Positions 52,101-60,737 are shown, numbered from the stretch's first letter. The stretch is DNA of 64,000 bases from Pseudomonas benzenivorans (GCF_024397895.1 NZ_CP073346.1:3782001-3846000), one strand, 5' to 3'. Made by a program: numbers and translations. Notes: a model not told the origin generated them from the sequence alone.

Positions 52101-53093
52101 TTGAATGCCGGCAGCATCGGCGAGGCGGCCCGCGATCGCTTCGGCGGTGGACCGGCGGCGACGCTGGCCAACCCGGGCATGTCGCCGGGCACGCAGCACG
52201 ACGCGGGCGTCGGCCTGGCGCTGGCGTTCGAGAACCCGGGCCAGGGCCTCAAAGCAGACCTCGGCACCACGCCCCAAGGCTTCCTCTACAGCACCGCCGT
52301 CGGTGGCGTCAGCCTGGAGCGCGCCTTCGCCGGCACCCCGGAGCTGCACTGGAGCGCCGGCCTGTCGCGGCGCGCCGTCACCGACAGTCTGTTGTCCTTT
52401 GCCGGAGCCGAAGACCAGCGTACCGGGCAGAAATGGGGGGGCGTCACCGCCAATGGCGGGCGGGCGCAGCTGAGCTACGACAACCGTGAGGTGGGCGCCT
52501 ACCTCTACGGCGGGATACACCGGCTCATGGGCAACAATGTCGCGGACAACGACCGCGGGGAAGTGGGCGCAGGCGTCTACTGGTACCTGGAGAACGACGA
52601 GGACGGCCAGGCCACCATCGGCCTGGACCTGCTGGGCATCGGCTACCAGGACAACCAGGCTCACTTCACGTACGGCCACGGAGGCTACTTCAGCCCGCAG
52701 AGTTTCTTCGCCGTGGGCGTGCCGGTGACCTGGGCCCGTCGCTACGACCGCCTGAGCTTCCAGCTCAAGGGCTCCGTGGGCGTGCAGGCGATCGAGCAGG
52801 ACGACGCCGATTTCCACCCCGCCGATGCCGCTCTGCAGGCCGCCGCCAGCAGTGCCTCCGGCGGCGCGGCGGTGTACCAGGGCAGCAGCAGCACCGGTAT
52901 CGGCTACAACCTGGCCGGCGCCGCCGAGTACCGCCTGGGCAGCAACTTCTTCGTCGGCGGCCAGGTGGGCGTCGACAACGCCCAGGATTATCGCCAGTGG
53001 CACGGCGGTCTGTACCTGCGCTACATGTTCGAGGACATGACCGGCCCGCTGGCGCTGCCGGTTTCTCCCTACCAATCTCCTTACGCTAACTGA
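49158..53093 (+). CDS. wssE: Cellulose export TPR/outer-membrane porin (BcsC/WssE)
   Basis: This 1311-residue protein has a signal peptide (LTLALLAALAHGGVQA), ~17 TPR repeats (residues ~20-830), a Pro/Ala-rich linker (~840-930) with repeated ANPFA motifs, and a C-terminal beta-barrel of the BcsC type. The last strand ends LYLRYMFEDMTGPLALPVSP. TPRs span the periplasm and the barrel exports the chain. It is encoded within the cellulose operon and overlaps wssD. Confidence 0.95.
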   Translation: MFRYRPLTLALLAALAHGGVQAEPGDARSLLIEQGHFWQAQDKPKRAAEAWNKLLLLDASQPEALYGLGLIEVQAGRPDSAAEYLQRLQALTPLPRQALLLEQDIRLLDSANQQLLDEARLLVETDQRAEAVEVYRRALGGKPAQGQIGLEFYNNLGFVDRHWAEARSGLERLQREYPDDAYTALFLAKHLARNQGAREEGIRALAKLAERADIGGDADETWRLALTWIGPPKPAQQPLFEQFLRSHPDDAEIRALLSKGRSQGSGGGVAWRRDPQLERGLKALEKGDLTLAERELAAFLKGHPNDADALGGLGLLRQRQERFDDAELLLSKALKQGGGRAWQRALDDVRYWSLLQQARDSLARDRTGDARQQLEQARRLKPKDGEALLALSDLQARQGELAAAEAGYRQALALGAQKARALRGLAQVLGGQGKPDEALRLLEGLPEAEREKLGGLAQLRAEQALQRARAAEQRGDVQGMRQALESALRDDPDNAWARFALARLYVDLGAVDEARSLMDGLLAAQPNDRDALYTSALLSIELGEWNKAQAMLARIPYDSRNADINRLVAEVDFNLQLQQIDEISRSGRKAEARAFLGRIEAQAEGKPARLSALAAAYADADDPQRAIAIKRDLLQRSPRPDLSLTLSYASVLLEAEHDVEVAGILRDLQGRGMTAAQRQQYDDLLFYYRVRQAEQLRQRGELAAAYDTLAPALVQRPQDRLAVSALARMYGANGDTAKALELLKPLVKRHPDDANLQVGAADMAAQQAENGYAEAALEQALKLAPNDVDILTTAARVYRYLGRTGTAAKLLARVVAQEKREQTPIYAASAKPAAAPANPFAGIGSTAVAPGAVPAPLPSLSLAPAQAGGTIPAPLERPAGDSGYRTAALPAGAYAAAGAPANPFAVSSEAAEYDPRAGMSEAARALDDILQQRSPYLVQGLSVRSNDSESGLSKLTDIQAPFEASIPLGDNRLAVRVTPVSLNAGSIGEAARDRFGGGPAATLANPGMSPGTQHDAGVGLALAFENPGQGLKADLGTTPQGFLYSTAVGGVSLERAFAGTPELHWSAGLSRRAVTDSLLSFAGAEDQRTGQKWGGVTANGGRAQLSYDNREVGAYLYGGIHRLMGNNVADNDRGEVGAGVYWYLENDEDGQATIGLDLLGIGYQDNQAHFTYGHGGYFSPQSFFAVGVPVTWARRYDRLSFQLKGSVGVQAIEQDDADFHPADAALQAAASSASGGAAVYQGSSSTGIGYNLAGAAEYRLGSNFFVGGQVGVDNAQDYRQWHGGLYLRYMFEDMTGPLALPVSPYQSPYAN

Positions 53094-53102
53094 AGGTTCT
53101 CG

Positions 53103-53759
53103 ATGGCTTCTTCATTGCTTGCCGGCCTGTCCATTCTGATCATCGGCGACAGCCACATGGCGACCCCCTACTACCTGATCGGCGGTCTGCATGACGAGCT
53201 GCTGCGCAAGGGGGCCAACGTCCACTCCATCGGCATCTGCGGCGCCAACGCCGGCGACTGGCTCAAGGCCACCCCCGGCGGTGCCTGCGGCGCCGCCGAG
53301 CGGCGGGGCAAGGAGGCGGCCGTGGTCCTGCGCGGCAAGGCCACCACCACGCCGATCAAGGCGCTGATCGCCAAGGACAAGCCGGACCTGGTGCTGATCG
53401 TCATGGGCGACACCATGGCCGGCTACGACAAGCCGACCTTCCCCAAGGCCTGGGTCTGGCAGCAGACCTCCAGCCTGACCAAGGCGATCGCCGAGACCGG
53501 CACCCAGTGTGCCTGGGTCGGCCCGAACTGGGGCACCGAGGGCGGCAAGTACGGCAAGACCTACGCCAAGGCGAAGCAGATGTCCGTGTTCCTTTCCAGC
53601 AACGTGGCGCCCTGCGAGTACATCGATTCGCTGCAGTTCGCCAAGCCCGGCCAGTGGGCGACCACCGACGGCCAGCACCTGACTGCACAGGGCTACCAGC
53701 AGTGGGGGAGCGCCATCAGCGGCGCGCTGGAGGACGTACGCAAGGACGCCGGCCGGTAA
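53103..53759 (+). CDS. wssF: SGNH-type cellulose-acetylation protein, WssF-like copy 1
   Basis: This 218-residue protein has the SGNH nucleophile block GDSHM (Ser17) and the DxxH block TTDGQHLTAQG; the Gly and Asn blocks are modified (VMGDTM). It lacks a clear signal peptide, although the N-terminus is hydrophobic (LLAGLSILIIG). WssF of P. fluorescens takes part in cellulose acetylation with WssG-I. It lies 10 bp after wssE. A paralogue follows immediately. Which copy is the true wssF cannot be told. Confidence 0.85.
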   Translation: MASSLLAGLSILIIGDSHMATPYYLIGGLHDELLRKGANVHSIGICGANAGDWLKATPGGACGAAERRGKEAAVVLRGKATTTPIKALIAKDKPDLVLIVMGDTMAGYDKPTFPKAWVWQQTSSLTKAIAETGTQCAWVGPNWGTEGGKYGKTYAKAKQMSVFLSSNVAPCEYIDSLQFAKPGQWATTDGQHLTAQGYQQWGSAISGALEDVRKDAGR

Positions 53760-53809
53760 GGCGAGCCTCCATCCCTTTTTTTGCAATGATCTAGTCGAGG
53801 AGTTCTTCG

Positions 53810-54469
53810 ATGTCTTCATCCGTACTGGCAGGCCTGACCCTTCTGGTGCTCGGCGAGAGCCACATGAGCCTGCAGAACCACCTGACCGAGCCGCTCAATG
53901 CGGCGCTCGTCGCCAAGGGCGCCAAGGTCCACTCCATCGGAGCCTGTGGCGCCAGCGCCGCCGACTGGCTGACCACCAAGAAGGTCGACTGCGGCGCCGT
54001 GCAGGACAATACCGGCAAGCTGCTGCTCAAGGGCAGCGGCGCCAGCACCACGCCGATCAAGCAGCTGATCGCGCAGAGCAAGCCGGACGTGGTGGTGCTG
54101 GTGATCGGCGATACCATGGCCTCCTACGACAAGCCGGCGTTTCCCAAGGCCTGGGCCTGGCAGAGCGTGACCGGCCTGACCAAGGCGATCAGCGAAACCG
54201 GCACCCGCTGCGTGTGGGTCGGCCCGGCCTGGGGCAAGGTCGGTGGCATGTACAAGAAGAACGATGCGCGCACCCAGTTGATGTCCAAGTTCCTGGCCGC
54301 CAACGTCGCCCCGTGCAGCTACATCGATTCCCTGAACCTGTCCAAGCCGGGCCAGTGGGTCACCACCGATGGCCAGCACTTCACCGTGGCCGGCTACAAG
54401 GCCTGGGGCAACGCGATTGCCGATGCCATGAGCAAGCTGCCGGCCGACAAGCTCAAGGGAGCCAAGTGA
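53810..54469 (+). CDS. SGNH-type cellulose-acetylation protein, WssF-like copy 2
   Basis: This 219-residue paralogue of the preceding gene has landmarks aligned throughout (KVHSIGACGASAADWL, KPDVVVLVIGDTMASYDKP, TTDGQHFTVAG). Its nucleophile block reads GESHM rather than GDSHM, an Asp-to-Glu change beside the Ser17 nucleophile. GAGGAG precedes the ATG and its stop overlaps wssG (TGATG). Tandem duplication followed by divergence may split acetyl transfer and release steps. Confidence 0.84.
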   Translation: MSSSVLAGLTLLVLGESHMSLQNHLTEPLNAALVAKGAKVHSIGACGASAADWLTTKKVDCGAVQDNTGKLLLKGSGASTTPIKQLIAQSKPDVVVLVIGDTMASYDKPAFPKAWAWQSVTGLTKAISETGTRCVWVGPAWGKVGGMYKKNDARTQLMSKFLAANVAPCSYIDSLNLSKPGQWVTTDGQHFTVAGYKAWGNAIADAMSKLPADKLKGAK

Positions 54470-55143
54470 TGATGCGCGCCCTTCGATCGCTGGCCGGCCT
54501 GGGCTGCGCCCTGGGCCTGGGAGTCGCCCAGGCCGCCGAGATTCCGCTCTATCCCACCGGCCCCAGCGAGGATGCCGCGTTCCTGCGCTTCGTCAATGCG
54601 GGTGAGCAGGCCCTGCAACTGACCGCCAAGGGTTCCGGCGCCAGCCTGCGCCTGGAGGGTGAGCAGCGGGCCTCGGATTTCCTCACGGTGCCGGCTGGCA
54701 AGCCGGTGCAAGGCTCGCTGAGCCTGGGCGAGCAGCGGCACGCGCTGGACGTCAGTGTGGCCCCGGGCGAGTTCGCCAGCGTGGTGGCGCTGGCCCAGGC
54801 CGGCCAGCCCTTGCAGGTGCTGACCGTGCGCGAGCAGCCGGATGATTTCAATGCGCTGAAGGCCTCCTTGGGCTTCTACAGCCTGGATGCCAGCTGCTTG
54901 GATGCCGGCCTGCAAGTGGCCGGGCGCAATGTCGAGATCTTCAAGGCCGTGGCCACTGGCAGCCTGCAGCGGCGCTCGATCAATCCGCTCAACCTGACCG
55001 TGCAGTTGCGCTGCGGCGGCGCGGCGGCCGGCGAACCCCTGGCGTTGGGGGACCTGGCAGCCGGTCAACGCTATACCCTGTTTCTGCTGCCATCGGCGCA
55101 AGGTCCTCGTCTGTTCCCGGCCCTCGACAACCTGGCGAACTGA
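54469..55143 (+). CDS. wssG: AlgF-like periplasmic acetylation protein (WssG)
   Basis: This 224-residue protein has a signal peptide (LAGLGCALGLGVAQAAE) and a beta-rich mature part similar in type to AlgF, an alginate acetylation factor (IPLYPTGPSEDAAFLRFVNAG). It would receive acetyl groups from the MBOAT protein or hand them on in the periplasm. The start at 54469 is coupled to the previous stop and matches the signal peptide. It is followed by the MBOAT gene at 10 bp. Confidence 0.88.
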   Translation: MMRALRSLAGLGCALGLGVAQAAEIPLYPTGPSEDAAFLRFVNAGEQALQLTAKGSGASLRLEGEQRASDFLTVPAGKPVQGSLSLGEQRHALDVSVAPGEFASVVALAQAGQPLQVLTVREQPDDFNALKASLGFYSLDASCLDAGLQVAGRNVEIFKAVATGSLQRRSINPLNLTVQLRCGGAAAGEPLALGDLAAGQRYTLFLLPSAQGPRLFPALDNLAN

Positions 55144-55153
55144 CGCATAGGCC

Positions 55154-56569
55154 ATGGTCTTCACTTCACTCGAGTTCCTCACGCTCTTCCTGCCCCTTGT
55201 CCTGCTGATCTATGTGCTGGCGCGCCCGCAGTGGCGCAACGGCGTGTTGTTGCTGGGCAGCTGGGCGTTCTTCGGCTGGCTCAGCCCTATGTTCATGCTG
55301 CTGCACACGGTGCTGACAGTGATCACCTGGGTAGGGGGCTTGCTGATCGCTCGGGCGCCGCTCGAGTCGAAGGGGCGGGTGCGCTGGTTGGCTGGCTTGA
55401 TCGTGCTCAACCTGCTGGTGCTGTGCTGGTACAAGTACGCCAACATTCTCGCCGCCACCCTCAGCGAGCTGCTGCTGTCCATGGGCGCGTTGCCGCTGGA
55501 GTGGCAGAAGGTGGCCTTGCCAGCGGGACTGTCGTTCATCGTGCTGCAGGCGATTTCCTATCTGGTCGATGTGCATCGCGGGACGGTCAAGGTCGAGCGC
55601 AGTTTCATCGACTACGCCACCTACCTGCTGATGTTCGGCCAGTCCATCGCCGGGCCGATCATTCGCTACAGCTGGGTCAGCGAAGAGCTGTCCCATCGTG
55701 GCCTGAGCCGGCGCAATTTCAGCCTGGGCGCGCGGCGCTTCATGATCGGCATGAGCATGAAGGTGCTGGTGGCCGACAGCCTGTCGCCGCTCGTGGATGT
55801 GGCGTTCGCCCTGGAGCAGCCGAGCTTCGTCGATGCCTGGATCGGTTGCCTGGCCTATTCGCTGCAGCTGTTCTTCGACTTCGCCGGCTACAGCGCCATG
55901 GCCATCGGAATCGGCCTGATGATCGGCTTTCACTTTCCGGAGAACTTCAACCGGCCCTATCTGGCGCACAGCATCCAGGACTTCTGGCGGCGCTGGCACC
56001 TGTCGCTGTCCAGCTGGCTGCGCGATTACCTGTACATCCCCCTGGGCGGCAACCGCGGCAGCCGATGGCTGATCTACCGCAACCTGTTCCTGACCATGGC
56101 GATCGCCGGCCTGTGGCACGGCGGCGACAGCTGGAACTTCCTGCTGTGGGGCGCCGCCCACGGTGTCGCCCTGTGCGTGGCGCGGATCTGGAGCGGTGCC
56201 GGCTGGTTCGCCATGCCCCGGGCCCTGTCCCATGTGCTGACCCTGCTGTTCGTCGCGCTGGCCTGGACCCTGTTCCGCGCTCCGGACTTCGCCACGGCGT
56301 TGAACATGTACGCCGGCCAGTTCGGCTTCAATGCCCTGGGCCTGGGCGATCCCCTGGCGGCGACCTTGCGCCCGGTCCACGGCATCGCCGCCGCGCTGGG
56401 TGTGTTCTGCGTGATCGCGCCGATCTACCAGCAGCGCTGCGAGGCGCGACTGGGGGACAACCCGCTGTTCAACCTGCTGGGCTCGCTGTGGCCGGTGCTG
56501 GGCTTTCTGCTGGCGTTCGCCCTGATCGCCAGCCGTGAGACCGTGCCCTTCCTGTACTTCCAGTTCTAA
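55154..56569 (+). CDS. wssH: MBOAT-family O-acetyltransferase (AlgI-like, WssH)
   Basis: This 471-residue inner-membrane protein has about ten TM segments and the MBOAT His in GLWHGGDSWNFLLWGAAHG (~residues 316-335). It passes acetyl groups across the membrane for polymer acetylation, like AlgI for alginate. Landmarks include DFWRRWHLSLSSWLRDYLYIPLGGNRG. It lies between wssG and wssI, as in the wss operon. Confidence 0.94.
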   Translation: MVFTSLEFLTLFLPLVLLIYVLARPQWRNGVLLLGSWAFFGWLSPMFMLLHTVLTVITWVGGLLIARAPLESKGRVRWLAGLIVLNLLVLCWYKYANILAATLSELLLSMGALPLEWQKVALPAGLSFIVLQAISYLVDVHRGTVKVERSFIDYATYLLMFGQSIAGPIIRYSWVSEELSHRGLSRRNFSLGARRFMIGMSMKVLVADSLSPLVDVAFALEQPSFVDAWIGCLAYSLQLFFDFAGYSAMAIGIGLMIGFHFPENFNRPYLAHSIQDFWRRWHLSLSSWLRDYLYIPLGGNRGSRWLIYRNLFLTMAIAGLWHGGDSWNFLLWGAAHGVALCVARIWSGAGWFAMPRALSHVLTLLFVALAWTLFRAPDFATALNMYAGQFGFNALGLGDPLAATLRPVHGIAAALGVFCVIAPIYQQRCEARLGDNPLFNLLGSLWPVLGFLLAFALIASRETVPFLYFQF

Positions 56570-56581
56570 AGGCCTGGTGAC

Positions 56582-57727
56582 ATGACTGACAACCGTGATT
56601 CATCTGCCGAAGACCGGGCCGCGAAGCGCAGCTCCCTGGCCGGTCTGGTCATGCTGTGGTTCCTGCTGACTGGCCTGGCCTGTGCCTTGTGGGCCATGCT
56701 CGTGAGCGACCGGGTGGCGCTGAAACCTGCCGCAACCCTCAGCTGGCAGCAGGTCTTCGAGGGGGAGGTGACCCAGCGCATTGCCCGGGAGCTGGCCAAG
56801 GTGCCGTTCGCCGAGCATGCCGCCGATCTGGAGCGGGCAGCCAGCTGGCTGCTGCTCGGCGATACCGGCAGCCGCGTGCGCCAGGGCTGCCCCGGCTGGC
56901 TGTTTCTCGGCGATGAGCTGAAGGTGCACGCACAGGCTGCCGTAGATGCCCAGGCAAGGGCGCAGAAGGTCATCCGGTTGCAGGCGCAGCTCGCCGACCG
57001 CGGCATCGAACTGCTGCTGGTCGTGGTGCCGGACAAGAGCCGTATCGCCTCCGACCAGCTATGCCAGCTCGAGCGCGCCGGGCAACTGACCGGGCGCGTG
57101 CAGCGCTGGCGCGACGCGGTGCAGGCGGCGGGGGTTCAGGTACTGGATCTGACGCCGGTGTTGCAGCCCCTGGGCAGCGCCGTCTTCCTGCGTACCGATA
57201 CCCACTGGAGCGAACTCGGCGCCGATGCCGCCGCGCAAGCGGTGAGCCGGCGTATCGCCGAGCTCGGGGTCGAGGCAACGCCGCGCAAGCAGTACACCAC
57301 TGAGATGGCCGAGCCCCAGGCGCGGCCCGGGGACCTGGTGCGCCTGGCCGGCCTGGACTGGTTGCCTGCGCAGCTGCAACCCGCCGTTGAGATGGTCAGC
57401 ACAACCCGCCTGCGGGAAGTGCCGGCGGCGGGGGCGGCTGAGGCACTGGCCGAGGAGGATCTCTTCGGCGACAGCCAGTTGCCGAACATCGCGGTGATCG
57501 GCACCTCGTTCTCGCGCAACTCGAACTTCATTGCCTTTCTCGAACGGGCCCTGGGCAGCAGCGTCGGCAACTTCGCCAAGGACGGTGGCGAGTTTTCCGG
57601 GGCGGCGAAGGACTACTTCGACAGCCCGGCCTTCAAGCAGACGCCGCCCCGCCTGCTGGTCTGGGAAATCCCCGAGCGCGACCTGCAGTCCCCCTACCGC
57701 GACGAACGCCTGCTCGACGCCAGGTAG
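56582..57727 (+). CDS. wssI: AlgJ/AlgX-like acetyltransferase-family protein (WssI)
   Basis: This 381-residue protein is anchored by one N-terminal TM segment (LAGLVMLWFLLTGLACALWAML), with a periplasmic SGNH-like domain of the AlgX/AlgJ type. Catalytic blocks include DTHWSELGADA (Asp and His, ~205-215) and IGTSFSRNSN (Ser, ~305). It would transfer acetyl groups to cellulose. It is the last gene of the operon; no second MinD-like wssJ follows, unlike P. fluorescens SBW25. Confidence 0.91.
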   Translation: MTDNRDSSAEDRAAKRSSLAGLVMLWFLLTGLACALWAMLVSDRVALKPAATLSWQQVFEGEVTQRIARELAKVPFAEHAADLERAASWLLLGDTGSRVRQGCPGWLFLGDELKVHAQAAVDAQARAQKVIRLQAQLADRGIELLLVVVPDKSRIASDQLCQLERAGQLTGRVQRWRDAVQAAGVQVLDLTPVLQPLGSAVFLRTDTHWSELGADAAAQAVSRRIAELGVEATPRKQYTTEMAEPQARPGDLVRLAGLDWLPAQLQPAVEMVSTTRLREVPAAGAAEALAEEDLFGDSQLPNIAVIGTSFSRNSNFIAFLERALGSSVGNFAKDGGEFSGAAKDYFDSPAFKQTPPRLLVWEIPERDLQSPYRDERLLDAR

Positions 57728-57748
57728 CGCGTCCAGGCGCCCACAGAA

Positions 57749-57781
57749 GAAGGCCAGCGCCGAATTGGCGGTCTGGCCTTC
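57749..57781. terminator. Hairpin between convergent wssI and mmsB
   Basis: GAAGGCCAG (57749-57757) pairs with CTGGCCTTC (57773-57781), with an inner CGCC/GGCG stem. No long T-run follows. Convergent placement supports a shared terminator. Confidence 0.6.
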
Positions 57782-57801
57782 CTGCCGGTCGCTTTGGTGG
57801 A

Positions 57802-58686
57802 CTACTCGACGAACAGCTGCTGCACCACCGAGAAATCCCGCTGGCCCTTGCCCTGTTTGAGCAGCAGGCGATAGATCTGCAGGGCCAGGGCGCCCATCGG
57901 CGTGCTGCTGCCGGTCACCTGGGCCGCTTCCTGGGCCAGGCCGAGGTCCTTGGCCATCAGTTCGGCCATGAAGCCGCCGGAGTATCCCTTCGACGCCGGG
58001 GCGTTCTCCATCACCCCGGGCCAGGGGTTGTACTTCTCCAGGGTCCAGTTGCCGCCCGAGCTCTGGCGCATGATCTCGGCCAGCACGGCCGGGTCCAGGC
58101 CGTTGGCCACGCCCAGGGCCATGGCTTCGGCGGTGGCGATCATCTGCACCGCCAGCACCTGGTTGTTGCACACCTTGGCCACCTGGCCGGCGCCGTCCGG
58201 GCCGGCGTGGAAGATGTTCTTGCCCATGGCCTGGAAGATCGGCTGGGCCTTCTCCAGCACCGCCGCCTCGCCGCCGATCATGAAGGTCAGGGTGCCGGCC
58301 GCGGCGCCGGCGGTGCCGCCGGAGACCGGCGCATCGAGCATCTGCAGGCCGCGTTCGGCGGCCGCCTTGTGCACCTTGCGCGCCGACTCCGGGGCGATGG
58401 TCGAGCACTCCAGCACCAGGGTGCCGGGCTTGAGCTGGGCGAGCAGCCCGCCGTCGCCCAGGTACAGGCCTTCGACGTGACGGCTGGCCGGCAGCATGCT
58501 CACCACCACCGCCATGCCCTGCGCCGCATCGGCGGCGCTGCCGGCAGCCTGGGCACCTTCCTTGACCAGTTCCGCGATGGCGGCGGGGACCAGGTCGAAG
58601 ACCTTGAGGCCGAAGCCGGCCTTGAGCAGGTTGCGGGCCATGGGCAGGCCCATGTGGCCAAGGCCGATAAAGGCGATCTGGGTCAT
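57802..58686 (-). CDS. mmsB: 3-hydroxyisobutyrate dehydrogenase
   Basis: This 294-residue NAD-dependent dehydrogenase has IAFIGLGHMGLPMA at the N-terminus, the substrate loop DAPVSGGTAGAAAGT (~residues 118-132) and catalytic Lys in GAGQVAKVCNN (~172). It oxidises 3-hydroxyisobutyrate to methylmalonate semialdehyde in valine breakdown. It resembles both MmsB and the related PA0743 (a serine-type dehydrogenase), as I recall them, so substrate range should be tested. ATG 58686 is preferred over an upstream extension. It is the last gene of the mmsA-led cluster. Confidence 0.85.
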   Translation of the reverse strand: MTQIAFIGLGHMGLPMARNLLKAGFGLKVFDLVPAAIAELVKEGAQAAGSAADAAQGMAVVVSMLPASRHVEGLYLGDGGLLAQLKPGTLVLECSTIAPESARKVHKAAAERGLQMLDAPVSGGTAGAAAGTLTFMIGGEAAVLEKAQPIFQAMGKNIFHAGPDGAGQVAKVCNNQVLAVQMIATAEAMALGVANGLDPAVLAEIMRQSSGGNWTLEKYNPWPGVMENAPASKGYSGGFMAELMAKDLGLAQEAAQVTGSSTPMGALALQIYRLLLKQGKGQRDFSVVQQLFVE

Positions 58687-58780
58687 TGTCGTGCTCCTTG
58701 TCGGGTGCGCCCGGCGCACCTTGCCGTCGATTGGTGGTGGGCGCGGCCTGGGCGGCCCCGCCCACCCTATGGGTGTGCCG

Positions 58781-59884
58781 TCACAGATCGGCGAGGGGGT
58801 GGGGGCCTTCCCAGGTCTCGCTGAAGTGGGCCTCGATCACCTCCTCGGCGATGCACGCGACATCCGGCCAGTGCCAGTGTGGCGTCTGGTCCTTGTCGAT
58901 CAGCCGGGCGCGCACGCCCTCGGGAAAGTCCGGGTGGCGGCAGCAGTTCAGGCTCATGGCGTATTCCATCTGGAACACCTGCTCCAGGGACATGCGCTTG
59001 GCCCGGGCGATCTGCTGCCAGACCAGGTGAGCGGTGAGTGGGCAGCCCTGGGCCAGGGTCTTGGCGGCGCGGGCCAGCAGCAGGTCGCTGTCGCCCTGCA
59101 GGGCCGTCAGCGCGTGCCAGGCGGCGGGCAGGTCGGGCTGGTCGAGCAACTGGTCGATGCGCTCGCGGCGCGGCAGCCACTGGGCCTCCGGCAGCTCGGC
59201 ACGGGCCTCGTGCTCGAGGGCCTTGAGCAGGCTGTGCAGCTGCAGCTGCGGTTGTTCCTGCCAGTTGATCTGGATCAGCCCGTCGATCAGCGCATCCTGC
59301 TGGTTGTCGAGCAGGAAGCGGTCGGCCAGGTCCAGGTCGAGGGCGTCGCGGGCGTTGATGCCGCTGGCGGTGAGACCGAGGAACAGGCCGAGCTTGCCGG
59401 GCAGGCGGGCGAGGAACCAGCTGCCGCCGACGTCCGGGTACAGGCCGATGTTGATCTCCGGCATGCCCAGGCGACTCGAGGGGGTGACGATGCGCAGGCC
59501 GGCGCCCTGCATCAGGCCCATGCCGCCGCCCAGCACATGGCCGTGGGCCCAGCAGATCAGCGGCTTGGGGTAGCGGTGGATGCGGTGGTCGAGGCGATAT
59601 TCGTCGGCGAAGAAGCGCCGCGCCAGGGGCGGTACCTCGCCCGGGTGGGCGCGGCACTGTTGCACCAGCTGGACCACGTCGCCGCCGGCACAGAAGGCCC
59701 TCGCGCCGTTACCGCGCAGCAGCACGCAGGTGATCCTGGGGTCCTCGGCCCAGGCCGCGAGCTGGGCGTCCAGCGCCTCGATCATCGGCAGGGTCAGGGC
59801 GTTGAGGCTCTTTTCCGCATCCAGGCTGGCGATGCCGATCTGGCAGCCGTGCAGGCTGTTGTGTAGCTCGAAACTCACGTTCAT
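58781..59884 (-). CDS. Enoyl-CoA hydratase/isomerase family, 3-hydroxyisobutyryl-CoA hydrolase type
   Basis: This 367-residue crotonase-fold protein has oxyanion-hole segments CAGGDVVQL and HVLGGGMGLMQGA, and the Glu/Asp-containing EINIGLYPDVGGSWFLARL. The ~100-residue C-terminal extension (HPDFPEGVRARLIDKD) is typical of 3-hydroxyisobutyryl-CoA hydrolases, which release 3-hydroxyisobutyrate for MmsB. It lies 34 bp after the enoyl-CoA hydratase gene in a cluster order common to pseudomonads. Confidence 0.88.
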   Translation of the reverse strand: MNVSFELHNSLHGCQIGIASLDAEKSLNALTLPMIEALDAQLAAWAEDPRITCVLLRGNGARAFCAGGDVVQLVQQCRAHPGEVPPLARRFFADEYRLDHRIHRYPKPLICWAHGHVLGGGMGLMQGAGLRIVTPSSRLGMPEINIGLYPDVGGSWFLARLPGKLGLFLGLTASGINARDALDLDLADRFLLDNQQDALIDGLIQINWQEQPQLQLHSLLKALEHEARAELPEAQWLPRRERIDQLLDQPDLPAAWHALTALQGDSDLLLARAAKTLAQGCPLTAHLVWQQIARAKRMSLEQVFQMEYAMSLNCCRHPDFPEGVRARLIDKDQTPHWHWPDVACIAEEVIEAHFSETWEGPHPLADL

Positions 59885-59918
59885 GGTCGCTCTCGTCGGG
59901 CGGCTGCCCGGCCCAGGG

Positions 59919-60737
59919 TTACTTGTTGCGCCACTGCGGGTCGCGTTTCTCCAGGAAGGCGTTGACCCCTTCGCGGGTGTCGTCGGCGTCGAACAGGTCG
60001 ACGAAGCGCTCGCGCTCCTCCGGCAGCCACTGGTTCGGGTTGCGTTCCCGGGCGCCCTGGATCAGCGGCTTGATGGTGCGCACCGCCACCGGGCTCTGCC
60101 GCGCCACCTTGGCCGCCAGCAGCAGGGCGTGGTTGCGCGCCTCGCCGCTGTCGACCAGCTGTTCGACCAGGCCGATGCGCAGCGCGGTCTCGGCGTCGAT
60201 GCGTTCGCCGCAGAGGATCATGCGTTTGGCCCAGCCCTCGCCGACCAGCCAGGGCAGGGCCTGGGTGCCGCCGGCACAGGGCAGCAGGCCCACCGTGGCT
60301 TCCGGCAGGGCCATCTGCGCCTGGCGCTCGGCGATGCGCAGGTCGCAGGCCAGGGCGCACTCCAGGCCACCGCCCATGGCGTAGCCGTTGATCGCGGCGA
60401 TCGACACGCCGCGGAAGTCGCGCAGCGCCTCGAAGGCCTCGCCGAAGCGCCGGGCCATCTCGCGGGCGCGGGCCTTGTCGCCGTCGGCGAACAGGTTGAG
60501 GTCGGCGCCGGCGCTGAAGAACTTGCTGCCCTGGCCGGTGACCACCAGGGCATAGATGTCATTGTCGCGGTTGAGGTGTTCGATCAGCTGCTTCAGGCCG
60601 ATCAGCGAGTCGCGGTCCCAGGTGTTGGCCGGCGGATGGTTGATGGTGATCAGCGCGGTGTGGCCGTGCTTCTCCACGGTGATCTTGTGGGTCAGATCGA
60701 ACAGGCCTGGGTTATAAGGTTCTACGGCGGTGCTCAT
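59919..60737 (-). CDS. Enoyl-CoA hydratase (PA0745/DspI-like)
   Basis: This 272-residue crotonase-fold enzyme hydrates methacrylyl- or other enoyl-CoA. Landmarks are SAGADLN, GYAMGGGLECALACD (oxyanion hole) and PEATVGLLPCAGG (catalytic Glu). Start MSTAVEPYNPGLFDLTHK and length match PA0745 (DspI) of P. aeruginosa as I recall it, a protein linked to cis-2-decenoic acid, a biofilm-dispersal signal. Here its cluster instead suits valine or branched acyl-CoA breakdown. GAGG precedes ATG 60737. Confidence 0.87.
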   Translation of the reverse strand: MSTAVEPYNPGLFDLTHKITVEKHGHTALITINHPPANTWDRDSLIGLKQLIEHLNRDNDIYALVVTGQGSKFFSAGADLNLFADGDKARAREMARRFGEAFEALRDFRGVSIAAINGYAMGGGLECALACDLRIAERQAQMALPEATVGLLPCAGGTQALPWLVGEGWAKRMILCGERIDAETALRIGLVEQLVDSGEARNHALLLAAKVARQSPVAVRTIKPLIQGARERNPNQWLPEERERFVDLFDADDTREGVNAFLEKRDPQWRNK

